The notes beneath the pieces are model-generated. The model was not told where the DNA came from and searched no databases. It worked only from the letters and a program-made list of their open reading frames with translations. From assembly GCA_963791805.1 (NCBI GenBank), contig CAWBTU010000006.1, forward strand, positions 992,001 through 1,056,000: a stretch of DNA of 64,000 nt. The letters are read 5' to 3'. This document shows, piece after piece, positions 7,580 through 16,150 of the stretch. The stretch is from JACMJL01 sp963791805. Its GTDB lineage: Bacteria; Bacillota; Clostridia; Clostridiales; Clostridiaceae. The stretch's first letter is position 1. The number at the start of each line of letters is the position of its first letter. A program made the position numbers and the translations under genes.

Positions 7580-8065
7580 TAGGTAAGAATGGTTTTTAGA
7601 CAAAATCAAGAAATTTATTAGTGTAATTTACAGAATTACTAATAAATCATGATAAATATTAAGCAAAAAAATGTATTTTTTAATTCGTTTTAATAATACT
7701 TAAATTTCATAAGAACTTTCAAGAAAAATGGTAGAAAGAAACTCGTAATAGTAAAAAGCATATTGGAAAAAGGTGATTATTTAGCAGTATATGTTTAAAT
7801 CATAGGATATAACCCAAACTTTCAACAAGACACATAAAAGTGAGTTTCAAAGATATTATATGTATGATTTTCTGAGAGACAGTAAATTTTGATAAATACC
7901 TATGTAATATAAAAACTGATATAAATGAGTTTTATATTAATGACGTATTTAGATAAATGTGGTAAAATATTTTATACAAGTAAATACTATACAATGTATA
8001 TTATTACATATATGTGTATAAATATATATTGTTCGACTAACTTGTTTAAAAGGGGTTGAAAACAA

Positions 8066-11000
8066 ATGTTAAATAACTATGAGGAAGTTAGAATTATAAA
8101 ATCAGGAAAAAATAGTAATTCAGAAGTAAGGGAAGTTAGGGATGTTGCTACAGGAAAAAGTTATGTTACAAAAATTATTAAGGGCATAAAAGCCCCTCTA
8201 CATTATGTTGTTTTTGAAAGAGAGGTAGGTTCACTCACTAAGCTTCGTACTTGCGACAACATTGTAAGATTAGAATATTTTGATACTTATAATGATAGTG
8301 AATATGGCGAATGTGGGAGAATTTTTTTAGAATATATTTATGGAGAAAATCTTGGACAAACTGATGTACTTGAACTAAGCACTTTTGAAAAACATAAGAT
8401 AATTGAACAGCTCATAAATGCAGTACAAATTGCACATGAAAATAATATAATACACAGAGACATTAATCCTAAAAATATAATGGTTACTTATGATAAACAA
8501 GTTAAGTTAATTGATTTTGGTATAAGTAAAATAAAGGATATGGTTAATACTGATACAGTGTTTCAATTTGCGACGAATAGATATGCTTCACCAGAGGTTC
8601 ACTTGCATAGTGAAAATGCCACAGAGCAAAGTGATATATATTCTTTGGGAGCAGTTTTCTATTATATTTTTACTGGTGACGAGCCTCCTATTACAAATGA
8701 ATTTGAAAATAAAATAATAAATGTATCAGGTATAGATGTTGAATTTAAAAAAATACTCTGTAAAATGGTTAAGATTAATCCTGCTGAAAGATATAAAAAT
8801 ATATTCGAGGTTAAAAAAGCTTTATTGGGCATACTTGCTCGATTTACAAAAGCAAATAAAACTTTTATTTTTTCAATAACAACTGGGACATTAGAGTATA
8901 TGAAAAATTTATCTTTAGTACCTAATGGGTCAATATATGCTGATATATTAGAAAAAAATGTTTATGAAGATTTTTTGGAGTCATATATTTTTATAGAAAA
9001 TGAAGGTAAGGAAGAGGAAAAATACTTAATATATGGGCTGAATTATACCTTCGATTGTGTATATAAAGCTGAAAGTCATATATTTCAAGTAATAAAGGTT
9101 TATAAATTGCAACCACATATTAGAGAAGATAAAAAGAAAAAGACTATGTTTCTAAACGGAAGTGTTAAATTTATTCTTAGTGGAAAAGCAGTACCTTCAA
9201 ATGACAACTTCGAACTTACGATAGACGTTCAAGATTTTAAAAAAGAATACACATCATCCTCAAATGTGAATAATGAATATACTAAGAACTTCTTTTCATG
9301 GCATAAGTTACTTGAAATCATGGAAGAAGAATGTAAAGATAAGGCTATAAAAGTTTCATTTACCTCATATGAAATTGAAAATAATAATGCTATTTTTATG
9401 ATTGATGAAAAAAGTTACTATCTAATTGATGATAATAAAAGGGATGTTAATTTTATTTTTGAAAATGAAAATAAATCCAAGAATAGAATAGTTGAAGTTG
9501 GTAATTACGAAAGCACATATGTACAAAAAGAACAATATTTTCTGAAAGTTTCCAATATAAACAAAAGTTCTTTTAACAAATTGCCTAAAAAGGGAGTAAT
9601 TTGCGAAGACTATAGAAAAAGCTTTACATTGATAAAGCGAGAAAAAGACGCAATTAATGCTTTCAATAATGAAGATTACGTTAGTTCAGCAAATTTAAAA
9701 AGTATTTTTTCTGGTATACAAACTCCAAATATTTTTAATGCACCTCAGCAAATAGAATTTTTAAATACTAAATTAGATGGAACTCAAAAGAAAGCAGTAG
9801 TAAAATCATTAAATTCCAAAGATATTTGTTTAATACAAGGTCCACCAGGTACAGGAAAAACAAATGTAATCATCGAAATTATAAGACAAATATTTGAATT
9901 AAATAAAAGGGGAAGTATATTTAAACAGAAGATATTACTGGTTTCACAAGCTCACCCTGCGGTTGATAAAATGTTGGAGGATTTAGATGAATCTACATCA
10001 AATGATGGTAATAAGGTTATTAGAATAGGTAGAAGTGAAAACTTAACTGATATGGTAAAGCAAAAATATGCTGTTGATTTCGCTCAATTAAAATGGGTTG
10101 AAAAGATAATTAAAAACAGTAATGAGTTTGCAGACAGTATATTAAACGTTTTGGGAATAGATAAAGACAAATTCTTAAAATATTATGAAGCAATAACAAT
10201 TATAGGCACATTAAAACAAGAAGATGAAGTTAATTATAATGTAACAAAATCAATTATTGACAATTTTGAAGAAGAGTACAAAGAAACTTTAAATAGAAAA
10301 GAGTTTCAATCATTAAAAATTCAAAGAGATTGGGTAAATAGAATAAATGGACGTACAGACATACAACAACATTTTATAAAAAATGCTGTAATCGTATCTG
10401 GTACATGTACAGGTTTTATTTCTAACAACATAATTAAGGACATGGTTTTTGATTATGTTATAATTGACGAGGCCGCAAAGGCTACTTTTCCAGAGTTGCT
10501 TATATCTATTATTAAAGCAAAAAAAATTATTATGGTAGGTGACCATAAACAGTTGCCACCTATACTGGACGAGGAATTAATAAAAAATAGTAAGAATAAA
10601 TTTATTGAAAGTAATCTTGATTATAATACTTTATACAATAGCATATTCATGAAACTTTTTGAACATATTCCAAAGGAAAACAGACAAAAGCTTAACACCC
10701 AGTATAGGATGCACCCTGCTATAGGTTCAATGATTAGTAAAATATTTTATGGTGAAGATATAATGAACGGAGTAGATGAAACAGCCAGGGTTCATAATGT
10801 TAAACAATATGAGAATTTAGCTATTGTATGGGTAGATACCTCTAACTGCCCAGATAGGTTTGAAGATGAAAAAAATAAGGTATATAAGAACCATTTGGAG
10901 TCCAGTATTGTAAAGGAACAATTGGAAATGATAAATGAGTATATTAAAGATAATGGTTATGATGTAGGGGTAATAACTGCATATAAAGGACAAAAAGATT

Positions 11001-11368
11001 TGATACAAAATAATATTCAATCAATAGTTTGTAATAATGTTAATGATGAAATTACGATAAATTCTGTTGATGCTTTTCAGGGAGGACAAAAGGACATTAT
11101 TATTTATTCTACAGTAAGAAGTAGCGATAAACATAGAAAAATAGGGTTTTTAAGGTCAGAGCCAAGACTTAATGTTGCCTTCTCAAGAGCAAAGAGATTA
11201 TTGATTATAGTAGGGGATGCTCAATTCCTTAATGATGCTCCAATAGAAGATAATAAATTTCCAGAAATAATAGAGTATATAAAAACCAATAAACAATATT
11301 GTAAAATCATTGATTACTCTACTATATTAAAACCCAACAAGGAGGATACTCAACATGTGGAATATTGA
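8066..11368 (+). CDS. Ser/Thr protein kinase fused to SF1 (UPF1/COG1112-type) helicase
   Basis: An 1,100-residue fusion. Residues about 1-260 are a Hanks-type kinase: candidate ATP-binding Lys in YVTKIIK, helix-C Glu in FEREVGSL, catalytic HRDINPKN, metal-binding DFG in IDFGISK, and SDIYSLG; the Gly-rich loop is degenerate (SGKNSNSE). Residues about 265-575 are an unassigned linker domain. Residues about 585-1080 are a superfamily-1 helicase: Walker A GPPGTGKT (about 591), DEAA (about 800), GDHKQLPP (about 825), QYRMHP (about 878), DAFQGGQKD (about 1001) and NVAFSRAK (about 1036). All motifs look functional. Kinase plus COG1112 helicase fusions are known in anti-phage loci (my recollection is type I Mokosh, which pairs with a phospholipase-D nuclease); here the partner lacks an intact HKD motif. 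It overlaps the next gene by 14 bp and lies between two integrases. Start: ATG with AAAGGGG upstream. Confidence 0.9.
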   Translation: MLNNYEEVRIIKSGKNSNSEVREVRDVATGKSYVTKIIKGIKAPLHYVVFEREVGSLTKLRTCDNIVRLEYFDTYNDSEYGECGRIFLEYIYGENLGQTDVLELSTFEKHKIIEQLINAVQIAHENNIIHRDINPKNIMVTYDKQVKLIDFGISKIKDMVNTDTVFQFATNRYASPEVHLHSENATEQSDIYSLGAVFYYIFTGDEPPITNEFENKIINVSGIDVEFKKILCKMVKINPAERYKNIFEVKKALLGILARFTKANKTFIFSITTGTLEYMKNLSLVPNGSIYADILEKNVYEDFLESYIFIENEGKEEEKYLIYGLNYTFDCVYKAESHIFQVIKVYKLQPHIREDKKKKTMFLNGSVKFILSGKAVPSNDNFELTIDVQDFKKEYTSSSNVNNEYTKNFFSWHKLLEIMEEECKDKAIKVSFTSYEIENNNAIFMIDEKSYYLIDDNKRDVNFIFENENKSKNRIVEVGNYESTYVQKEQYFLKVSNINKSSFNKLPKKGVICEDYRKSFTLIKREKDAINAFNNEDYVSSANLKSIFSGIQTPNIFNAPQQIEFLNTKLDGTQKKAVVKSLNSKDICLIQGPPGTGKTNVIIEIIRQIFELNKRGSIFKQKILLVSQAHPAVDKMLEDLDESTSNDGNKVIRIGRSENLTDMVKQKYAVDFAQLKWVEKIIKNSNEFADSILNVLGIDKDKFLKYYEAITIIGTLKQEDEVNYNVTKSIIDNFEEEYKETLNRKEFQSLKIQRDWVNRINGRTDIQQHFIKNAVIVSGTCTGFISNNIIKDMVFDYVIIDEAAKATFPELLISIIKAKKIIMVGDHKQLPPILDEELIKNSKNKFIESNLDYNTLYNSIFMKLFEHIPKENRQKLNTQYRMHPAIGSMISKIFYGEDIMNGVDETARVHNVKQYENLAIVWVDTSNCPDRFEDEKNKVYKNHLESSIVKEQLEMINEYIKDNGYDVGVITAYKGQKDLIQNNIQSIVCNNVNDEITINSVDAFQGGQKDIIIYSTVRSSDKHRKIGFLRSEPRLNVAFSRAKRLLIIVGDAQFLNDAPIEDNKFPEIIEYIKTNKQYCKIIDYSTILKPNKEDTQHVEY

Positions 11369-12671
11369 TTATGACTTAAAAAAAATGCTTACTCCCAGAA
11401 AAGAAGGATATGAATTTATAAAAACTCTTAAATTATATATTCCTCACAAAGAAATAGGGTTACAGCTTCTGGTTAGGAAAGAGCTATTACTTCCATTCTT
11501 TTATGAGATTATTTTAAAATTAATAGATTGTAAATGCAATGAAATTGACAATATTTCAGACTATATCGGGGTAGAAAAAGATATATTAAATGATGTAGTG
11601 GGAGAAATGTCAGAATTAGTATATATAAATTCTAACATCCTTACATTAACGCCTAATGGTCGGAATGCATTAAATAATTTAAAACAAGTAGTTATTGAGA
11701 AAGAAGATATGAATAGAGTTTTTATTAATTCTATCACAGGTAAAATATCAGAGTTGGAACATGTATTAAAAAGACCAACCGACGATAACCCTTGTTTAAC
11801 AGAATTAATAAGAATTTCTGATGAATTCATTAGAATAAATTTTAATTCATTTAATGAATATTATAAATGTAGGCAAGAGGAATATGACACAAAGGGGTTA
11901 GGTCTTAGAAATGAGATATATCAAGTTATTGGAAAGCGATATGAAAGACTATGTTACTCTGAAATAAAAGCGTTTACTTATAAGAATGTTAGAGATAATA
12001 GTTTAATGTATGAATGTGAAGACGACCCAGATAAAATGTATGGTACAACCTTTGCAAAACAAATTAGTAATTGTACGGGTGCGAGAAAAACTTTAAAAAG
12101 CTTTCGTTCTGTACAAAAATATATAAGAAGCGAATTCGTTGAAGATATTGAAAAGGCACAAAATACTGAAGAATTGATAAGTATTGTGGCTAATAATAGT
12201 TATTCGAAACAGGAGGCTATAACAAAAATAGACGAGTGTTATTTTAAAGACAGGTATTTACTTGAAAATGAATATATGGAGATTTTACTATCTGTTAATA
12301 AAATAAGACCTTCGGAAGTAATAATATCTTCTGATTGTTTAAATAAAATACTTAACCATAATATTGTTGCTTCATTACATCTGTGTTTAGATAACTCAAG
12401 TGTGAATATAATAAGTTGCGATAGCGAATATAAGATTGAAGAACTAAAGAATAAAGTAATAAATGTAAAAGGAAAAAAGAAGAATAAATTAAAGTGGATT
12501 GGAGGAGAAAACATAAATCAAACTGACATTGTAATATATCCACATTGTGCTATCAATATAATGTACATTCCAATTTCTATAGATAGAGATTATATAATGA
12601 AAGAAGTTGCACAAATAACTTTTGATATTAAAACAGTTAATGAAATAAAAGAAAAATTATTAAAAAATTAA
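11355..12671 (+). CDS. Partner of the kinase-helicase; winged-helix-like protein of unknown function
   Basis: A 438-residue protein whose ATG lies inside the end of the kinase-helicase gene (14-bp overlap, AAGGAGG upstream), so the two are translated together. Residues about 40-110 look like a winged-helix DNA-binding domain (segments NISDYIGVEKDILNDVV and NILTLTPNGRNALNNL). Residues about 115-310 are helical and charged. The last 120 residues alternate strands and helices (PSEVIISSDC; NIISCDS; DIVIYPHCAINIMYIPI). The placement of a His in a late strand recalls phospholipase-D-like folds, but the H-x-K catalytic motif is absent (it reads HCA), so nuclease activity cannot be claimed. A strong terminator follows. 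It is probably the sensor or effector of a two-gene defence module; the family is not recognised. Confidence 0.75.
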   Translation: MWNIDYDLKKMLTPRKEGYEFIKTLKLYIPHKEIGLQLLVRKELLLPFFYEIILKLIDCKCNEIDNISDYIGVEKDILNDVVGEMSELVYINSNILTLTPNGRNALNNLKQVVIEKEDMNRVFINSITGKISELEHVLKRPTDDNPCLTELIRISDEFIRINFNSFNEYYKCRQEEYDTKGLGLRNEIYQVIGKRYERLCYSEIKAFTYKNVRDNSLMYECEDDPDKMYGTTFAKQISNCTGARKTLKSFRSVQKYIRSEFVEDIEKAQNTEELISIVANNSYSKQEAITKIDECYFKDRYLLENEYMEILLSVNKIRPSEVIISSDCLNKILNHNIVASLHLCLDNSSVNIISCDSEYKIEELKNKVINVKGKKKNKLKWIGGENINQTDIVIYPHCAINIMYIPISIDRDYIMKEVAQITFDIKTVNEIKEKLLKN

Positions 12672-12700
12672 ATTGCTATAAATGGTATAAAAAGAACTGG

Positions 12701-12733
12701 AAAAAGGTTTGAGGAATAACTCAAACCTTTTTT
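12701..12733 (+). terminator. Strong intrinsic terminator
   Basis: Perfect stem AAAAGGTTTGAG/CTCAAACCTTTT with a 6-nt loop, followed by TT. It ends the kinase-helicase operon and, being A/T flanked, can also stop convergent transcription from the integrase side. Confidence 0.9.
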
Positions 12734-12781
12734 CAGTTACCGATACCCATCTGACTCAAACATATTAACTACTATTAAATA

Positions 12782-13702
12782 TCATAGGATTTTATTGATA
12801 TCTTTAACCATATCAATATCTTTAATTTTATCTCTTAAATCATTCGACACCATATGAACATAGATTTTTGTGGTATTAAGGTCTTCATGGCCGAGTAGTT
12901 GAGCTATATCCATTCCATCTATACCGCTTTTTGCCAGGTTGGTTGCAAAAGCATGTCTGCACTTATGCGGAGTATAGCCTTTTCCGTCTAAACCGTTTTT
13001 CATTATATATTTTTTAAAAATCACTTTGATTGTTGTAGGAGACATCTTATTGTATGCATTGCTAAACATTACATAATCGTGTACATCACACTTCCTTTCA
13101 TCGAGCAAGGCCTTCAAATATGTAGGCAAAGGTGGTAACATTGGTACTTGTCGGCTCTTATTACCTTTTCCTTTTATGATATTAATGGTCATATCTTTAA
13201 AATTAATGTCCTTCCATCGCATATTTAAAATTTCACTCCGCCTTGCTCCTGTAAGGAAAAGTAAAAGTAATAAACATTTGTCTCTTAGAATAAAGTTACC
13301 TCCCAATTTATCTACAGAGCCTAATATTTTTTCCATATCTTCGGAAGAAACATAAATAGGAAGCTCTTTAGGAGCTTTAGGTGCTTTTATACTTGCCATA
13401 TAGTTTTGGGAAATATAGTCCTCTTCGTAAAGAAATTTGAAGAAGCTACTTAAAGAATGTATTTTTCTTCTCATAGTTGTAGTTGCGTATTCTTTATCGA
13501 ATTTAAGATATTGGAAATAACGTTTTAATAAATTTTTGTTCATTTCTGTCACAATAGGTTTTACACCTTGTTTAGATAAAAAGCTTAAAAAAATGTGCAG
13601 GTCTGAGGTGTAATTTTCTTTTGTATGCTTTGATATATCCTTTTCTACAATTTGATGATTAATAAATTCATCATGTAAATCCTTTAACATTAACTTTTCC
13701 AT
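12782..13702 (-). CDS. XerC/D-like tyrosine recombinase
   Basis: About 306 residues from the ATG at 13702, chosen because AGGAG lies 8 nt upstream; an in-frame ATG 7 codons earlier lacks a site. The N-terminal 100 residues form the SAM-like phage-integrase domain (HTKENYTSDLHIFLSFL). The catalytic residues are visible: Arg in GARRSEILNMRW, Lys in IIKGKGNKSRQVP, H-x-x-R in PHKCRHAFATNL, His in LLGHEDLNTT and Tyr in KIYVHM. It resembles XerC/XerD but is far from any cell-division locus, so it is probably a mobile-element recombinase. With the integrase at 4052-5035 it brackets the kinase-helicase module. Confidence 0.9.
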   Translation of the reverse strand: MEKLMLKDLHDEFINHQIVEKDISKHTKENYTSDLHIFLSFLSKQGVKPIVTEMNKNLLKRYFQYLKFDKEYATTTMRRKIHSLSSFFKFLYEEDYISQNYMASIKAPKAPKELPIYVSSEDMEKILGSVDKLGGNFILRDKCLLLLLFLTGARRSEILNMRWKDINFKDMTINIIKGKGNKSRQVPMLPPLPTYLKALLDERKCDVHDYVMFSNAYNKMSPTTIKVIFKKYIMKNGLDGKGYTPHKCRHAFATNLAKSGIDGMDIAQLLGHEDLNTTKIYVHMVSNDLRDKIKDIDMVKDINKIL

Positions 13703-14103
13703 TATTTTTTTCACTCCTTGCATTGGGTAAAATGAATATGTATAATGTGGTTATAAACTTATGTAGTTTTATTACCAGAATTCTAAACTTAAAAAGTTCA
13801 GCAAGTTAGTTATTGTACAAATTTTTTCAGAGCTAAGATTTGCCAATGCTTCACACCTCCCTTAAAATCTGGGTTTAGGTGTAGGAATGAAAAACAAGTA
13901 TAGTTCTCGGCTTATAGACTTACTCATGTATTAATAACACTAGCTTATGCCAGTGTTATTTTTGTTATATAATACTATTCTAAAGAAACTATATGTTATA
14001 ACTGAACCTTTAATTTCAGAAATATAGAGATGTTATAAATTTAGTTTAGATTTGTTAGAAAAATATAAATTCTTATAGCTAACATAGAATGGAGGGATTT
14101 ATC
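13703..14103. other. Intergenic boundary between mobile region and core genes
   Basis: About 400 bp. It contains a minus-strand GGGAGG site before a possible 24-codon TTG-started frame (near 13,765-13,840, not called) and the terminator at 13933-13965. No attachment-site repeat or tRNA was recognised. Confidence 0.5.
13933..13965 (+). terminator. Intrinsic terminator
   Basis: Stem AATAACACT/AGTGTTATT with a 10-nt loop and a following TTTT run. No plus-strand gene directly precedes it, so it may insulate the core genes from the element. Confidence 0.7.
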
Positions 14104-14901
14104 ATGAAAGTATATATTAGTGCAGACATTGAAGGAATAACAGGGGTTACAAGTTGGAGCGAAACAGAGAAAAGTCATAGTGACTTTGAAGTTTTCGCAA
14201 AGCAAATGACTAATGAGGTAAAAGCAGCTTGCCATGGAGCCTATAAAGCAGGAGCAACAGAGATATATGTTAAAGATGCACATGATTTTGCACGTAATTT
14301 AGATATGAATGAGTTACCAGAATATGTTAGGTTACAACGAGGATGGGCTGGAGATCCGATGTGCATGGTTAGTGGCATGGATGATAGTTTTGATGCTGCG
14401 CTATTTGTTGGATATCATTCAAGAGCTGGTAGCTCTGAAAGTCCACTGGCACATACCTTAAGTACAGAAATCGAGTATATAAAAATAAATGAAATTTATG
14501 CAAGTGAATTTTTAATAAATGCATATGCTGCAGCCTTATACAATGTACCAGTGATTTTTGTTAGTGGAGATAAGGGATTAGTAGACGAGGTAAATGGAAC
14601 AAACTCACACATTGCTACACTTGCTGTTAAGGAAGGAAATGGGAAATGTACTGTAAGCATTCATCCACAAAAGGCTATTAAAGAAACGAAAGATATAATT
14701 GCTGCTACTCTAATATCGGATTATTCATCATGTAAAATTGAGTTACCACAATTTTTCCATGTGAAGGTAGCATATCAAAAGCATGAATTGGCATATCGCA
14801 ATTCATTTTATCCTGGTGCTAAGCTCACTGATTCAAAAGTTATTGAATACAAAAGTGATGATTACTATGAAGTCTTAAGATTTTTTCATTTTACAACATA
14901 A
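14104..14901 (+). CDS. M55-family D-aminopeptidase (DppA-like)
   Basis: About 265 residues; start ATG at 14104, with GGAGG 9 nt upstream. It has the DppA signature: metal ligands in SADIEGITG near the N-terminus, VKDAHDFARN, LFVGYHSRAG and FVSGDKGL. Family members are zinc peptidases that release D-amino acids such as D-Ala from short peptides, usually forming decamers, and are thought to help recycle cell-wall peptides. The length is normal for the family. It stands alone here, without the dpp transporter genes seen in Bacillus, so it probably handles imported or turnover peptides in the cytosol. Confidence 0.9.
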   Translation: MKVYISADIEGITGVTSWSETEKSHSDFEVFAKQMTNEVKAACHGAYKAGATEIYVKDAHDFARNLDMNELPEYVRLQRGWAGDPMCMVSGMDDSFDAALFVGYHSRAGSSESPLAHTLSTEIEYIKINEIYASEFLINAYAAALYNVPVIFVSGDKGLVDEVNGTNSHIATLAVKEGNGKCTVSIHPQKAIKETKDIIAATLISDYSSCKIELPQFFHVKVAYQKHELAYRNSFYPGAKLTDSKVIEYKSDDYYEVLRFFHFTT

Positions 14902-14959
14902 TATGTCATAATTAAAATAATTAGTATTAATATTATATATTTATAGATGGAGGTATGTA

Positions 14960-15925
14960 ATGAATGATCAATCTGCCTTAACTCCTTTAGAAGTGGCTGA
15001 GATACTTAAGATTTCTAAGGGTACAGTTTATGAGATGGTTAAAAAAGGTGAAATTAATTCATATAGAGTTGGAAATAAAGTTAGAATAGAAATGAAGGAT
15101 GTTGAAGAATATAAAAATAAGTCAAAGAAGTTTCAAAGCAGCAAAAAGGATAATAGTGAGCAGGTAAGCTCTTTCAAATCAAATTTAACATCCTACACAA
15201 ATGAGGAATTGCAAAAACCTGAAAATTTTGTTATTTGTGGTCAAGATATTATGCTAGATATTATATCAAGGCACTTACAATATCATCCTAAAGGCGTTCA
15301 AGCACTTAGATCATATATGGGCAGTTATAATGGATTGTATGAATTATATCATGGCAATGTACAAATTGCTACTGCACATTTGTGGGATGGAGACACTGGA
15401 GAATATAATGTACCTTATGTGAAAAGAATGCTTCCTGGTGTTCCAGCTGTTTTAATACATCTTGCAAATAGAATGCAAGGGATTTATGTAGGAAAAGGTA
15501 ATCCTAAAGGAATAAAAGGTATCAAAGACCTTGAACGTTTAGATGTTACCATGGTAAATAGAGAAAAAGGTAGTGGGACAAGAATTTTGCTAGATGAGCA
15601 CTTAAAAAAGCTTAAAATAAATTCAGACACTGTGGCAGGTTATGGAAGAGAATGTTTCTCACATCTTGCTGTGGCAAGTGTAGTGGCTAGAGGTGGAGCG
15701 GATTTTGCTATAGGAAATGAGAAAGCTGCACAACAAGTAAAGGAAATTGATTTTATTCCACTTCAAATCGAGAGTTATGAGCTAGTAATTAAGAAAGAAG
15801 ATTTCAATAAACCTAGATTCCAAGCTGTAATCCAAATTATAAAATCTGAAGAATTTAGATTAGAGCTCGAAGGTATTGGTGGATATGATCTTAATAATTT
15901 AGGAAAAATAACAGCTGAAACATAA
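14960..15925 (+). CDS. HTH plus molybdate-binding-like domain regulator
   Basis: A 321-residue fusion of an N-terminal excisionase/MerR-type helix-turn-helix (residues about 5-55: LTPLEVAEILKISKGTVYEM) and a C-terminal periplasmic-binding-protein-like domain (about 75-315, COG1910 type, with GSGTRILLDEHL and ARGGADFAIG). Such fusions are found beside molybdate or tungstate transporters and act as cytosolic oxyanion-sensing regulators, in place of ModE. The next three genes are modABC, and an 11-bp-arm inverted repeat lies just downstream of their promoter, a plausible operator. ATG start with GGAGG 6 nt upstream. The ligand is inferred, not seen. Confidence 0.85.
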   Translation: MNDQSALTPLEVAEILKISKGTVYEMVKKGEINSYRVGNKVRIEMKDVEEYKNKSKKFQSSKKDNSEQVSSFKSNLTSYTNEELQKPENFVICGQDIMLDIISRHLQYHPKGVQALRSYMGSYNGLYELYHGNVQIATAHLWDGDTGEYNVPYVKRMLPGVPAVLIHLANRMQGIYVGKGNPKGIKGIKDLERLDVTMVNREKGSGTRILLDEHLKKLKINSDTVAGYGRECFSHLAVASVVARGGADFAIGNEKAAQQVKEIDFIPLQIESYELVIKKEDFNKPRFQAVIQIIKSEEFRLELEGIGGYDLNNLGKITAET

Positions 15926-15945
15926 AATTGTAAGGAAAATAAAAG

Positions 15946-15984
15946 GATAGAAATTCTATTTAAGAGTAGATTTCTATCTTTTAT
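15946..15984 (+). terminator. Intrinsic terminator after the regulator gene
   Basis: Stem GATAGAAAT/ATTTCTATC with additional pairing inside, followed by TTTTATTTTATT. It separates the regulator from modABC. Confidence 0.8.
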
Positions 15985-16030
15985 TTTATTCTTAAAACTA
16001 ACATTTAGTAATTAACAAAAAATAAACGTA

Positions 16031-16059
16031 TTGTAATTCAGCACAACATGCTTTATAAT
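16031..16059 (+). promoter_or_regulatory. modABC promoter
   Basis: -35 TTGTAA (16031-16036), exact 17-bp spacer, -10 TATAAT (16054-16059): a sigma-A-type promoter about 90 bp upstream of modA. Confidence 0.8.
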
Positions 16060-16070
16060 AGAACAAATCA

Positions 16071-16114
16071 GTACAAAACATTACATTTGACTTATGTTTA
16101 GTTATGTTTTGTAC
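16071..16114. promoter_or_regulatory. Inverted repeat, probable molybdate operator
   Basis: Perfect 11-bp arms GTACAAAACAT (16071-16081) and ATGTTTTGTAC (16104-16114), centre-to-centre 33 bp (about three helical turns), starting about 11 bp after the -10. This is a likely roadblock or repression site for the HTH/molybdate-binding regulator upstream; an RNA hairpin is the alternative. Confidence 0.65.
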
Positions 16115-16150
16115 ACAATTATATATTTATGTGAATTAGGGGGAGAAAAA

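Larger units (their letters stand above)
6972..8065. other. Gene-poor region upstream of the replication-like gene
   Basis: About 1.1 kb with no intact ORF. It holds an inverted repeat flanked by direct repeats (7155-7226), a small hairpin (arms TTCCTA/TAGGAA, 7340-7363) and a decayed ORF (7430-7579). Its position upstream of a rep-like gene makes a replication origin or control region possible, but this is inference. Confidence 0.4.

Noticed and set aside
11355..12671. Calling the partner protein a PLD nuclease by analogy with Mokosh.
   Set aside because: No H-x-K-x4-D motif is present in the sequence; only a vague fold resemblance remains, reported as inference.
4052..13702. Attachment-site direct repeats bounding the mobile region.
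   Set aside because: I looked near both recombinase genes and found no convincing exact repeat by eye; a computed comparison is required.
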